Assembly (NCBI GenBank): GCA_024635925.1
Contig: JAGXHY010000024.1
Span: 1-36,448, forward strand
Reading direction: 5' to 3'
Source of the DNA: Bacillota bacterium
Lineage (GTDB): Bacteria; Bacillota; TC1
DNA length: 36,448 bases
Positions 25,590-33,223 of the stretch are shown in pieces (the first letter of the stretch is position 1; each line of letters starts with the position of its first letter). Under the pieces are notes generated by a model. It made no database searches and was not told the DNA's origin. It saw nothing but the letters and a program-made list of their open reading frames with translations. Position numbers and translations under genes: made by a program.

Positions 25590-26144
25590 TTGGAAAACAG
25601 GGAGTATTTAGAAAAGCTTCGTACTCAAATCCGTGAAGCATATGGCAGGGTGGTTTATACTTATACTACACATTTATATTTTATGAATAATTTGAAGGAT
25701 AAGTTAAAATGTATAAAATATTTTCAAATTTTATTATCTGCAATATCAACCGGCGGTTTTCTAGCAACTATAATTATAAATGAGATTGCTCTTTCTTGGA
25801 TTTCTGGGCTAGTATCTGTCGCATTATTAATAGTGAATCTTTATTTTAAGGATTTTAATCTTTCTGAGGATATTAAACGGCACCAAGTTGCTTCGGATAG
25901 GTTATGGATAATGAGAGAAGAATATATTTCATTGCTCACGGATTTTGATGTGTTGTCTATTGCTCAAATTACAGCTAAACGTGAAGAATTACAAGTTAAC
26001 GTAGCAGAAATATACTCAACATCACCAAAGACTGATAAAAAAAGTTATAAACAAGCTCAATTAGCTCTCAAAAATGAAGAAGAGCAATTTTTTAAAAGTG
26101 AAGAAATAGATAGATTATTACCAGAACATTTAAGAAAAGATTAA
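25590..26144 (+). CDS. SLATT-domain 2-TM effector protein
   Basis: The 184-residue protein has an N-terminal amphipathic segment and two adjacent membrane helices (about residues 44-63 and 67-86). A cytoplasmic helical tail with KRHQVASDRLWIMREEYISLLTDFD and a C-terminal EEEQFFKSEEIDRLLPEHLRK follows. This is the pattern of the SLATT family, predicted pore-forming effectors paired with SMODS nucleotidyltransferases. The start is TTG at 25590, seven bases after AGGAGG and 15 bases after the CD-NTase stop, so the pair forms one operon. Activation by a cyclic nucleotide leading to membrane damage is family-based inference. Confidence 0.87.
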   Translation: MENREYLEKLRTQIREAYGRVVYTYTTHLYFMNNLKDKLKCIKYFQILLSAISTGGFLATIIINEIALSWISGLVSVALLIVNLYFKDFNLSEDIKRHQVASDRLWIMREEYISLLTDFDVLSIAQITAKREELQVNVAEIYSTSPKTDKKSYKQAQLALKNEEEQFFKSEEIDRLLPEHLRKD

Positions 26145-26272
26145 TTAATATATACAAGTTTATCGAAATATTAAGCATAATATGAAAAATTAAGCTGTTG
26201 GGATAGTTTTTGCATTAAAGAATAGATTCAAGTTCAAAATTATTGATAGAAATATTATATTTGGAGGTAATT

Positions 26273-27649
26273 GTGCAAGGAATAGTATTTATTGAAAATA
26301 ATCAATACCATTATAAATTTGACAAATCTACTTTTGAATTAACTATTTATGGATATTCAGGAAGTTTTAATGGAATAAGCGGATTGACGAATGATGATAC
26401 ATTTTTATATAAAGATGTAATAAATGCTAATTCATATGAAAATAAATTTCCGATAATTAAGTTTTTCGTTAAAAGAATAAATACCAAATATTTGGATCAC
26501 ATAGTTATTGATGTTTTATATTATATTGAAACAAATAGTGATGATGAAAAAGTTGATGCTATATCATTTGCAGGAGACGAACTAAATTATTTTTATGATA
26601 TTAACAAAGCTTTTGAAAGCAATGGTTTTTCTGATGATGGAGAAATAGAGATAAGAGTTAAAAAATTTAATGAAGTAAATAAAATATATAATTTTGATAA
26701 TGATGATATTTACAAGAATATTTCATTAAATTTTTATAGAAAATTAAGGTATGGAAAAACTGAAATTCTATCAGTTTTTACTTCTTTAAATCTTGAATTT
26801 TACGCCTCACAAAATTATAAAGCTATATATGAACATTATATTCTTATTTATAATTTTTTTAGATTTGTTAATTATAGAAGTAACATTAGGTTTAGTTCAT
26901 TAGATTTAAAAGTCAAAATATCAAATGATCTTTATAAAAATGTTGGAACATTGAATATATTCTATGATAATAAGAATTTTTTTATTGAAAATGAAAAAAC
27001 AATAAAAAACAGACAAATTAAATCAGATTATTTGGGAGACAGAATCCCTGTAATTATACAGTTGATCAAAAGCAAAAGCTTATATATGAAACATTTTCCA
27101 GAAAGTTCTGCAGATATGAGGCAGATAACTTCAGCCAGATTTTTATTAGTAACTGCAGCATTCGAATGGGAATGCAATGAAGTATATGGTAACTACAAAT
27201 ATAAAGAAAATAAGGAATTCAGAGAAGTAACAGATTTAATATACAGTATACTAGAAGAAGAAAAGAAAAAGTTTAAAGGAAAAAGAAAAAATTATTTTAA
27301 TACATATCAGAAGAGTTTTAAATATACTGGTGTTAGTTTAATGGAAAAATTACAATATGTACTAAAAGATAATGATGAGATATTATCAACATTTATTAAA
27401 GGATTATTCAAATTAAATAATATCAGCGATAAAGAGCAATCTTATAAAAGAATTGCGGAAAGAATTGGGATTCAAAGAAATAACTTTGCACATGGTCAAA
27501 TCGATAAAGAGTTCAATGAATTGGTAGTTATTGATTTTATTATTTTAGAATGGCTATTGTATTCAATGAGATTAAAGAGTTTAAAGTTTGAAGTACCTAT
27601 AATTAAAATTATGATAAATGAATTATTTGGACGTAATTACAATCTTTAG
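26273..27649 (+). CDS. HEPN-motif protein, ApeA-like abortive-infection candidate
   Basis: The 458-residue protein starts at GTG 26273, five bases after GGAGG. The C-terminal part carries R402-N-N-F-A-H407, the R-x4-H active-site motif of HEPN ribonucleases, within a helical region (RIGIQRNNFAHGQIDKE). The N-terminal half is beta-rich (FDKSTFELTIYGYSGSF). The layout of a beta-rich N-terminal domain with a C-terminal HEPN resembles ApeA-type defence proteins. I infer that similarity from pattern only. It stands in a defence island, so an RNase that kills or stalls infected cells is a reasonable guess. The gene is AT-rich, more so than the backbone. Confidence 0.6.
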   Translation: MQGIVFIENNQYHYKFDKSTFELTIYGYSGSFNGISGLTNDDTFLYKDVINANSYENKFPIIKFFVKRINTKYLDHIVIDVLYYIETNSDDEKVDAISFAGDELNYFYDINKAFESNGFSDDGEIEIRVKKFNEVNKIYNFDNDDIYKNISLNFYRKLRYGKTEILSVFTSLNLEFYASQNYKAIYEHYILIYNFFRFVNYRSNIRFSSLDLKVKISNDLYKNVGTLNIFYDNKNFFIENEKTIKNRQIKSDYLGDRIPVIIQLIKSKSLYMKHFPESSADMRQITSARFLLVTAAFEWECNEVYGNYKYKENKEFREVTDLIYSILEEEKKKFKGKRKNYFNTYQKSFKYTGVSLMEKLQYVLKDNDEILSTFIKGLFKLNNISDKEQSYKRIAERIGIQRNNFAHGQIDKEFNELVVIDFIILEWLLYSMRLKSLKFEVPIIKIMINELFGRNYNL

Positions 27650-27769
27650 TAATTATTATGTATTGAAAAACGTCAATTAAGAAGATATAGTATTTTCTAA
27701 AAAAACTAAATATATGACAATAACAACTAATGGTATTATTATTCACTGAATAAGAAGAGGATGATTTTA

Positions 27770-28627
27770 ATGAAACTTGAAGAATACATTTCAATGCGCA
27801 AACAAGAAGATGGTATTAATGAATATGATCTTGAAAATAGACTAGCAAATGCTCGGATTTGTGTTAATTATATATTCGAGTACTTTAATAATTATTTAGA
27901 AACAAAACCAGCAGATGAAAAGACTATTATGCATAACCAGAAAATAGAAAAGTATAGGAATATTATTATTAATTATGATTCAGAAATAAGAGATTGGTTA
28001 CTTTCTATATATTCATCACATGGAATATATCTCCATAAACATCTGATTAATTTAATTAAGGATAATTACTTCCTTCTGTATGATAGTGATGCTGAATTTA
28101 GAGCTTTGTCCTATGAAATTTATCCAAAGGTTATAAGTAAATTTAAATTTATAGAAGGCCGATCTGAGATGATATTTTTATTTATTAAAGATACACATAG
28201 AGTTAAAAATATGCTTGATACAGCTTATTTAGATTTTTATATTTCAGATAGTATTAATGAATGGATACAAGATACATATAAAAAACATGGTGTGAATATA
28301 TATAATTTTTGTTTTCAATGGGTCTACAATTTTTATGACTCTCCTGATATATGGCCTAATGGACATAAGAAAAAAAGTAAATATTACAATGAATATAAAA
28401 ATAGAACTTCAGGACGTCGAATAAGTAATTCACTATTGTGGGATTATGATTATAAACAAAAAAGCAATCTATTTGGGCTTGATGTTCTATATAGAAATAT
28501 GCCTAAGAAAAAATTTATTACAGGTAAGAAGCAAGAGATTGAGGCTGTAATGATGTATTGCTGGTTACATAGTATTAATGGTGATGAGGATGATTATTGG
28601 GAGCTATATGCTAATAATATTCTTTAA
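27770..28627 (+). CDS. Unrecognised protein in defence island (285 aa)
   Basis: I do not recognise this family. The ATG at 27770 is preferred (AGAGG nine bases upstream) over the ATG at 27761, which lies directly on that site. The protein has no membrane helix or signal peptide and is rich in Tyr, Asn, Asp and Lys. It looks helical, with a conserved-looking tail EIEAVMMYCWLHSINGDEDDYWELYANNI. No nucleotide-binding or nuclease motif is obvious. Its setting between a HEPN protein and a pRiA4b ORF-3-like gene suggests a defence or regulatory role, but there is no direct evidence. Confidence 0.75.
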   Translation: MKLEEYISMRKQEDGINEYDLENRLANARICVNYIFEYFNNYLETKPADEKTIMHNQKIEKYRNIIINYDSEIRDWLLSIYSSHGIYLHKHLINLIKDNYFLLYDSDAEFRALSYEIYPKVISKFKFIEGRSEMIFLFIKDTHRVKNMLDTAYLDFYISDSINEWIQDTYKKHGVNIYNFCFQWVYNFYDSPDIWPNGHKKKSKYYNEYKNRTSGRRISNSLLWDYDYKQKSNLFGLDVLYRNMPKKKFITGKKQEIEAVMMYCWLHSINGDEDDYWELYANNIL

Positions 28628-28705
28628 AGAAAATTAAGCATAAAGAAGAATGGGAATTGAGAATAAACTTAAATCGATTAATTCAATAATTTGGAGGATC
28701 TATTA

Positions 28706-29296
28706 ATGGCTGAAGTGTACAAATTCAATGTAAAACTAACTGACCTAGAAGATAAAATATGGCGAGATATTGAAATAACCTGTGTATCAAGTGTGGCAAA
28801 ACTTGCTTACTCAGTTATAGCTGCATTTGAAGGAACAGCAAGCCATTTATTCAATATACGATATAATGGGAAAAGATATGAAATTGAATTTGAAGATTTG
28901 GGACTTGAAGAACCGGTAATCAATCCAATTACTACAAAGCTAGAGTCATTAAAGCTGAAAGCAGGAGACACTCTAACTATGGAATATGATTATGGTGCTG
29001 GCTGGGAATTTATCATTAAGCTGGTTACTATAAGTGAAATGAAAAAGGGCTCTGGAACACACTACCCTTATGTAACAGATGGCCGAGGTAAAGGGATTAT
29101 AGAAGATACCTCAACATTTGAGCTAATCGAAATAATTAATGAAATTGACTCAACAGAAGAATTACCAAAAATTTATGATTTTTTTAGGGACAAAGAAGTA
29201 GAGTGGGACTATAGGAAATTTGATTTGAATTATACTAATATATTCTTTAAGGACAAGGTTGCTGAGATTAGAGAAGCCTATGAGATGGCTGAATAA
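28706..29296 (+). CDS. Plasmid pRiA4b ORF-3 family protein
   Basis: The 196-residue protein starts at ATG 28706 after GGAGG. The N-terminal KFNVKLTDLEDKIWRDIEI, the central LEEPVINPITTKL and the motif MEYDYGAGWEFIIKL match the PF07929 family (IS1096 TnpR-like/pRiA4b ORF-3). The family usually has the pattern YDFGDxWxH; here it is YDYGAGWEF. The function of the family is unknown, and it often occurs on mobile DNA. It is preceded by a 78-base gap without visible signals. Confidence 0.82.
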   Translation: MAEVYKFNVKLTDLEDKIWRDIEITCVSSVAKLAYSVIAAFEGTASHLFNIRYNGKRYEIEFEDLGLEEPVINPITTKLESLKLKAGDTLTMEYDYGAGWEFIIKLVTISEMKKGSGTHYPYVTDGRGKGIIEDTSTFELIEIINEIDSTEELPKIYDFFRDKEVEWDYRKFDLNYTNIFFKDKVAEIREAYEMAE

Positions 29297-29372
29297 TTAG
29301 TAAAAAAATATTTTATCAATAAAGTGATTTAACTATAATTAAGGAAGAATAATCAGAAAAGGAGTATTCATT

Positions 29373-30662
29373 TTGGAAAAATTTTTAATTCCCATATTAA
29401 TATTAGCTTTAATTATTTTAGTAGTTATCTTGATTATATTTTTATTCAAGAAACCTAAAGAAAAATATATTGAAGAGCCACAAATTACTCAAATAACTAG
29501 AGAAGTAATTATTAATCCTGAACTAGAAGATGATAACGAACAATATGAATTAATTATTCCAATTGAAAAGTTACCAATGAATATAAAGTATCCTGAAAAC
29601 AGACTGATTAAGATAACCGATAATTCAGTAGTAGCTCGCATTTCACAAACAATTCCTGATATAGCTACAACTTTAGCAAAAACTATAAATAATAATGCTT
29701 TGAAAAAAATGGAAATGTATAAAGCTGTAATTCCAACTGGTGCAAATCTTACTAAATCAAAACAAATGGAAGGTGCTGTAAGAGGATTTTATAAAGATGC
29801 TAAAGGCATACAAGGGCATGCCAATTTAGTGAAAGTAGATACAACTAAAATTTCAAAAGCAGGCAACTTAGCTAATAGCGCAGCTGGAATAATGAATGTA
29901 GGTTCTTTAGTAGTTGGTCAATACTATATGACTGAAATTAATGACAAACTAGAGTCAATGAAACATGATATTGGCAAGATAAGTGATTTTCAGGATAAGG
30001 AGTTTAAAAGCAGGATTCTTAGTTTAATTGATAGAGTTAGCATAATTACTGAATTCAGTTCGGATATATTAGAAAATGATGAATTACGTAAAACAAAACT
30101 GCATACTTTAGAAGATCTTGATGGTGAAGGAACACAACTTCTTTATCAAGTTAACTTAACTCTTGATGACATAATTAATAAAAATAGTAAAATTGACTTT
30201 AAATATTATAAAGAAACTGTACAAGAAATTAGTAAATTAGTACAATATCAGAATATTTTGATTCCACTTATTTCTGAATTAAGTAGATTGAAATATATAC
30301 TAGGTAAAGGTGATGTCTCTAGTCAAATGTGCTATTCCATGTTTGATAAATATCATTCAAAAAGTTTGGAAATAAAAAATTCCTTAGTTAATTGGCATAC
30401 TAAACAAATGGAAACATATGGCATAGACTTGGAGTTGAATAGGCGATTAAAAAAAGGCGTTGAGGGTATTGTTTCTAACATACCTGGTGCATTTGATAAA
30501 CGTTGGAGATTTAAACAACTCGAAGAGGAATTAGCCTTTTGTATTAATGGTCAAATTAATTCAAGACCTACGGAGATTCAAAAACCTAGAAACTTATATG
30601 AAGAAGATGTGGAAATTATAATTAAAGATGGGGATTATTACTACCTAAAAGATGCACAATAA
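29373..30662 (+). CDS. N-terminally membrane-anchored protein of unknown function (429 aa)
   Basis: The start is TTG at 29373, after AAAGGAG. Residues about 4-26 (FLIPILILALIILVVILIIFLF) form one strong membrane helix followed by KKPKEK, so most of the protein should be cytoplasmic. The middle contains GNLANSAAGIMNVGSLVVGQYYMTEINDKLE, which could be a membrane-interacting or hinge stretch. A long helical, coiled-coil-prone region (ISDFQDKEFKSRILSLIDRV...) follows. I recall similar uncharacterised Firmicute proteins with the VGQYYM motif but no assigned function. It is the last rightward gene of the defence segment and is followed by a terminator. Confidence 0.75.
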   Translation: MEKFLIPILILALIILVVILIIFLFKKPKEKYIEEPQITQITREVIINPELEDDNEQYELIIPIEKLPMNIKYPENRLIKITDNSVVARISQTIPDIATTLAKTINNNALKKMEMYKAVIPTGANLTKSKQMEGAVRGFYKDAKGIQGHANLVKVDTTKISKAGNLANSAAGIMNVGSLVVGQYYMTEINDKLESMKHDIGKISDFQDKEFKSRILSLIDRVSIITEFSSDILENDELRKTKLHTLEDLDGEGTQLLYQVNLTLDDIINKNSKIDFKYYKETVQEISKLVQYQNILIPLISELSRLKYILGKGDVSSQMCYSMFDKYHSKSLEIKNSLVNWHTKQMETYGIDLELNRRLKKGVEGIVSNIPGAFDKRWRFKQLEEELAFCINGQINSRPTEIQKPRNLYEEDVEIIIKDGDYYYLKDAQ

Positions 30663-30670
30663 TATAACAA

Positions 30671-30709
30671 GAAGCTCTGACAATTAATTTTGTCAGGGCT
30701 TCTCATTTT
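30671..30709 (+). terminator. Intrinsic terminator between defence cassette and integrase
   Basis: A 13-bp stem with one G-U pair (GAAGCTCTGACAA 30671-30683 with TTGTCAGGGCTTC 30690-30702), a six-base loop and a tail TCATTTTT. It ends the rightward transcript. For leftward transcription the tail is only TTGTTATATT, so it would be weaker for the integrase operon. Confidence 0.85.
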
Positions 30710-30722
30710 TAAAGTATAAAAA

Positions 30723-31766
30723 TTAGCTCATGGCCAATAAATCCAACTCAGCAATACCATTCTGTAACTTATCTGTATTATGAGTGTATGTCCTTAAGGT
30801 AAACCCAGGATCACTATGACCAAGCCTTATCTGAACTGCCTTTGGATGAATGTTTGACTCCACTAACATAGTTGCATGAGTATGTCTTAGTGAGTGGAAG
30901 GTTATATCCTTAATACCAAGCTTCCTAACAATCTTGGTAAACTTATGAGATATCTCACTAGGTGTAATGTAGGGTAATTGTTTTGTTGGGAATAGGAAAT
31001 CAGATGTTTGCTTCATTGTTCGTATCTTATCAATTAGATCCGATGATACCGGAACCTTCCTTATACCAGCCTGAGTTTTTGGTGCCTTGATATCACCAGG
31101 TTCCTCTTTGCTATAAGTAGAATCGACACTAATCACGTTATTAACCATATCAACATTCTTCCATTTAAGAACCGCAATCTCTCCAACTCGAAGTCCTGTG
31201 TACCAGGCTACCATTAATATAACCTTCATCTGCTCATCGGCTTCATGAAGAATTTTCATAAAATCAGTCTTTGATACTATTACCTTTTCAGTCTTTTGTA
31301 GCTTTGGTCTTTTAACATTGGCTACAGGATTCTTTTCAACCAGCTGATCAAAGAAGGCCTCCTTCATTATGAGGCTCATGATAGAGTAGATGATCTGCTT
31401 TGATCTTTCACTGAGGCCCTTATTCTCCGCCTCTAAGAGGACCTTTTTAATATCTTGAATACTAACTTGGTCCAGCTCTAAATGACCAAGGTAAGGGAAG
31501 ACGTGAAGTCTAAGATTATCTTGATAAAATCTCTTAGTCCTAGCTGAAATCTCACTCTTTCTAAATTCCAGGTATTGCTTAGAATAGTCTTTAAAGGATA
31601 TATGTTTGTGGGTACCTACCACATAGTTCTTATAGTATTCTTCAGCTTGCTTATCTGCTTCTTCATTTGTGTCTGCTAGAAAAAACTTCTTAAGGTAGTT
31701 ACCTTCTTCATCTTTACCTACTGTTATTCTGGCCATGTATCTGCCATCTTTTCTTTTTGTTGCCAT
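30723..31766 (-). CDS. int: Tyrosine-type phage integrase
   Basis: The 347-residue protein has an N-terminal arm-binding domain (MATKRKDGRYMARITVGKDEEG), a SAM-like core-binding domain (about 55-145) and a catalytic domain. Arg193 is in TGLRVGE, a candidate Lys is in the 227-230 region, and His291-x-x-Arg294 is in HSLRHT. His317 is in LGH and the nucleophile Tyr327 in LRTYTH. All catalytic residues are present. This is the Clostridia/Lactobacillales prophage and Tn916-like integrase type. It is the last gene of a leftward operon, so its attachment site is expected to the left. The only tRNA in that direction is tRNA-Leu at 17,688. Confidence 0.96.
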   Translation of the reverse strand: MATKRKDGRYMARITVGKDEEGNYLKKFFLADTNEEADKQAEEYYKNYVVGTHKHISFKDYSKQYLEFRKSEISARTKRFYQDNLRLHVFPYLGHLELDQVSIQDIKKVLLEAENKGLSERSKQIIYSIMSLIMKEAFFDQLVEKNPVANVKRPKLQKTEKVIVSKTDFMKILHEADEQMKVILMVAWYTGLRVGEIAVLKWKNVDMVNNVISVDSTYSKEEPGDIKAPKTQAGIRKVPVSSDLIDKIRTMKQTSDFLFPTKQLPYITPSEISHKFTKIVRKLGIKDITFHSLRHTHATMLVESNIHPKAVQIRLGHSDPGFTLRTYTHNTDKLQNGIAELDLLAMS

Positions 31767-31784
31767 GTGAATTTACACCACCTA

Positions 31785-31877
31785 TCAATTTTGATACAAT
31801 GTAAAAGGATACACTCCTTCTGGGATTGTGTCTGCAATTTGAAGAACCTTTGGCCGCCACGCTATGAGGTTCTTCAT
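31785..31877 (-). CDS. Possible 30-aa ORF between small basic protein gene and integrase
   Basis: ATG at 31877-31875 lies two bases after the stop of the gene at 31880 (TAA-AA-ATG), suggesting translational coupling; it ends at TGA 31787-31785. The product reads MKNLIAWRPKVLQIADTIPE and then GVYPFTLYQN. The start of the ORF also forms an RNA hairpin: GAAGAACCT and AGGTTCTTC arms, 9 bp, at 31842-31876. There is no independent ribosome-binding site. It may be a real small phage protein or only a structured spacer. Confidence 0.35.
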   Translation of the reverse strand: MKNLIAWRPKVLQIADTIPEGVYPFTLYQN

Positions 31878-31879
31878 TT

Positions 31880-32089
31880 TTATTTAAATAATTTAAAGAA
31901 ATCGAATATACTAAAACTAGTCTTCTTGTAGATCTTATTGTAAACAGCCTTCTTAGGCTGGGTTACAAAACCAATACCCTTCTTTGAGTAGATGGGGTTA
32001 ATAGATTTCTTCATAGCTCTTTTTACCCTACCAGTTGTTCTACTCTTAACCATCTTCTTAAGACTTGGGGTACGTAAGCCAATCTTCAT
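31880..32089 (-). CDS. Small basic phage protein (69 aa)
   Basis: Very Lys/Arg-rich product (RTPSLKKMVKSRTTGRVKRAMKKSINPIYSKKG, read as overlapping motifs) with the ending KKAVYNKIYKKTSFSIFD. Similar small proteins are common next to integrases of Firmicute prophages and have no known function. A role in DNA binding is plausible from charge only. It overlaps the end of the metalloprotease gene by four bases. Confidence 0.7.
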   Translation of the reverse strand: MKIGLRTPSLKKMVKSRTTGRVKRAMKKSINPIYSKKGIGFVTQPKKAVYNKIYKKTSFSIFDFFKLFK

Positions 32090-32364
32090 ATTGCCACCTT
32101 CATTTCTCTTACAAGTAGATTACCTTCCTTACTAAAATCCTCATCCAAGATATGAAGAAACTCATGTCTTAAAGCCTTCCTCATATTTACCGGTGTAAGT
32201 AGAGTATTTACATATACCATATATCCATTATCATCCTTTATAGTCAAGCCCCTAACCTTAAGTGGTAGCTCTGTTTCAATAACACTACAATTAAGATTTG
32301 CCAACAAGGAAAAGTACTCCTCTTGGCTAAGACCTTCCTCAAGTCTGTCAATAATCTCTCTCAT
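32086..32364 (-). CDS. ImmA/IrrE-like metallopeptidase, short
   Basis: The 92-residue protein has the zinc protease motif HEFLHIL (HExxH) in LRHEFLHILDEDF. In ICEBs1 and related phages ImmA cleaves the XRE repressor ImmR to trigger induction. The adjacent repressor gene fits such a pair. The protein is shorter than typical ImmA (about 170 residues) and keeps mainly the protease core, so the role is inference. The ATG at 32364 follows AGGAGTG. Confidence 0.78.
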   Translation of the reverse strand: MREIIDRLEEGLSQEEYFSLLANLNCSVIETELPLKVRGLTIKDDNGYMVYVNTLLTPVNMRKALRHEFLHILDEDFSKEGNLLVREMKVAI

Positions 32365-32455
32365 AAAAAATGCACTCCTTAAGTAATCGCGTTTAGCTTT
32401 TTGTTTTTAGTAGTAGAGAAATTATACAACTTCATTAGGGTTATTTGTTGGACAC

Positions 32456-32470
32456 TAGAATTTTATTCTT
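32456..32470. promoter_or_regulatory. Operator copy 1 (TAGAATTTTATTCTT)
   Basis: One mismatch to the palindrome TAGAATNNNATTCTA. It overlaps the stop codon of the repressor gene, upstream of the leftward immA-like/int operon, so it may control that operon. Confidence 0.7.
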
Positions 32471-32837
32471 GTGGTAAGGTAGCCTTAAATATCCTTACTA
32501 ATCTCTCTTTATCCTCTTGGGATAGTTTACTGGTTTTCATAAAAAGCATCTTAAGATCCTGATCACGTTCTAACATTTCAAGAATCTCAATTGCATCCGG
32601 ATCATACTCATGCTCGTCTATAGTTTCATCAATAAAAAAACTCTTTGGAACACTAAACATCTCGGACAACTTTTGGATGATACCCATTCTAGGTACTGCT
32701 TTTTGAAGTACCCACTTACCTACTGTTGATTCACTAACATCAAGTTTGGTTGCAAGCTCCTGTTGGGTCAGGTCATGCTTTTCTAATATGTACTTTATTC
32801 TCTTTGAGAATATTTCAATGAATTCCTGGTCGCTCAT
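32463..32837 (-). CDS. XRE-family phage repressor (124 aa)
   Basis: The N-terminal helix-turn-helix KYILEKHDLTQQELATKLDVSESTVGKWVLQKAVPRM is of the cI/ImmR type. The C-terminal half is acidic and helical (DPDAIEILEMLERDQDLKMLF) with no self-cleavage S24 domain. Induction therefore probably depends on the ImmA-like protease rather than RecA-driven autocleavage. The gene diverges from the early operon across palindromic operators, and its own stop codon lies in another operator copy (32456-32470). AGAGGTG precedes the start. Confidence 0.9.
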   Translation of the reverse strand: MSDQEFIEIFSKRIKYILEKHDLTQQELATKLDVSESTVGKWVLQKAVPRMGIIQKLSEMFSVPKSFFIDETIDEHEYDPDAIEILEMLERDQDLKMLFMKTSKLSQEDKERLVRIFKATLPQE

Positions 32838-32864
32838 TGATATTCACCTCTTCCTATGTTTTCC

Positions 32865-32893
32865 ATTATAGAATAAAATTCTAACTAATGCAA
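32865..32893 (-). promoter_or_regulatory. Leftward repressor promoter
   Basis: On the minus strand, TTGCAT (32893-32888), a 17-base spacer and a perfect TATAAT (32870-32865). Operator copy 2 lies in the spacer and reaches the -10 box, which suggests autoregulation. Confidence 0.75.
32869..32883. promoter_or_regulatory. Operator copy 2 (TAGAATAAAATTCTA)
   Basis: Perfect TAGAAT/ATTCTA palindrome around three central bases, inside the repressor promoter. Confidence 0.8.
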
Positions 32894-32910
32894 TAATATT
32901 TTTAAATAAC

Positions 32911-32925
32911 TTGAATATAATTCTA
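32911..32925. promoter_or_regulatory. Operator copy 3 (TTGAATATAATTCTA)
   Basis: One mismatch to the 15-bp palindrome. It lies between the two divergent promoters, just upstream of the early -35 box. Confidence 0.65.
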
Positions 32926-32933
32926 GATTTGTA

Positions 32934-32962
32934 TTGACACTAGAATTTAATTCCTCTAAGAT
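32934..32962 (+). promoter_or_regulatory. Rightward early promoter of the prophage
   Basis: Consensus TTGACA (32934-32939), a 17-base spacer and TAAGAT (32957-32962). Operator copy 4 fills the spacer, so repressor binding would block RNA polymerase. Confidence 0.82.
32941..32955. promoter_or_regulatory. Operator copy 4 (TAGAATTTAATTCCT)
   Basis: Two mismatches in the right half-site, located within the early promoter spacer. Confidence 0.65.
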
Positions 32963-32983
32963 ATATTCAGGAGGTGAGAAACA

Positions 32984-33187
32984 ATGGAAGATAAATTAAT
33001 AATGACCCTAAAGGCAGCAAGAGTAAATAAAGGACTAACTATTCTAGAAGCCTGTAAGCTGCTAGGATTTGGGAAAGATACCCTGATCAAGTATGAAAAA
33101 CACCCAGAACTAGCTAAAAAAGATAAGAGAAGGAAGTTTGCTTTTGTCTATGGTATTGCTGAAGAGCACATTTTTTTCGGCAACTAG
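32984..33187 (+). CDS. Cro-like XRE helix-turn-helix protein (67 aa)
   Basis: The short protein with LKAARVNKGLTILEACKLLGFGKDTLIKYEKHPE is a single HTH domain. It is the first gene of the early operon, facing the repressor, which is the position of Cro. ATG 32984 follows AGGAGGTG. A perfect operator copy lies one base after its stop codon. Confidence 0.85.
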   Translation: MEDKLIMTLKAARVNKGLTILEACKLLGFGKDTLIKYEKHPELAKKDKRRKFAFVYGIAEEHIFFGN

Positions 33188-33202
33188 TAGAATTATATTC
33201 TA
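33188..33202. promoter_or_regulatory. Operator copy 5 (TAGAATTATATTCTA)
   Basis: Perfect palindrome between the Cro-like and Xis-like genes. It lies downstream of the early promoter, so it could act as a roadblock or in looping with copies 2-4. Confidence 0.75.
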
Positions 33203-33223
33203 GTCTGAAAGGAGAAAGGGATT

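Noticed and set aside
30660..30722. Direct copy of the tRNA-Leu 3' end next to the integrase
   Set aside because: None found by eye here or elsewhere in 30,660-36,448; the matching right attachment site, if any, lies outside the window.
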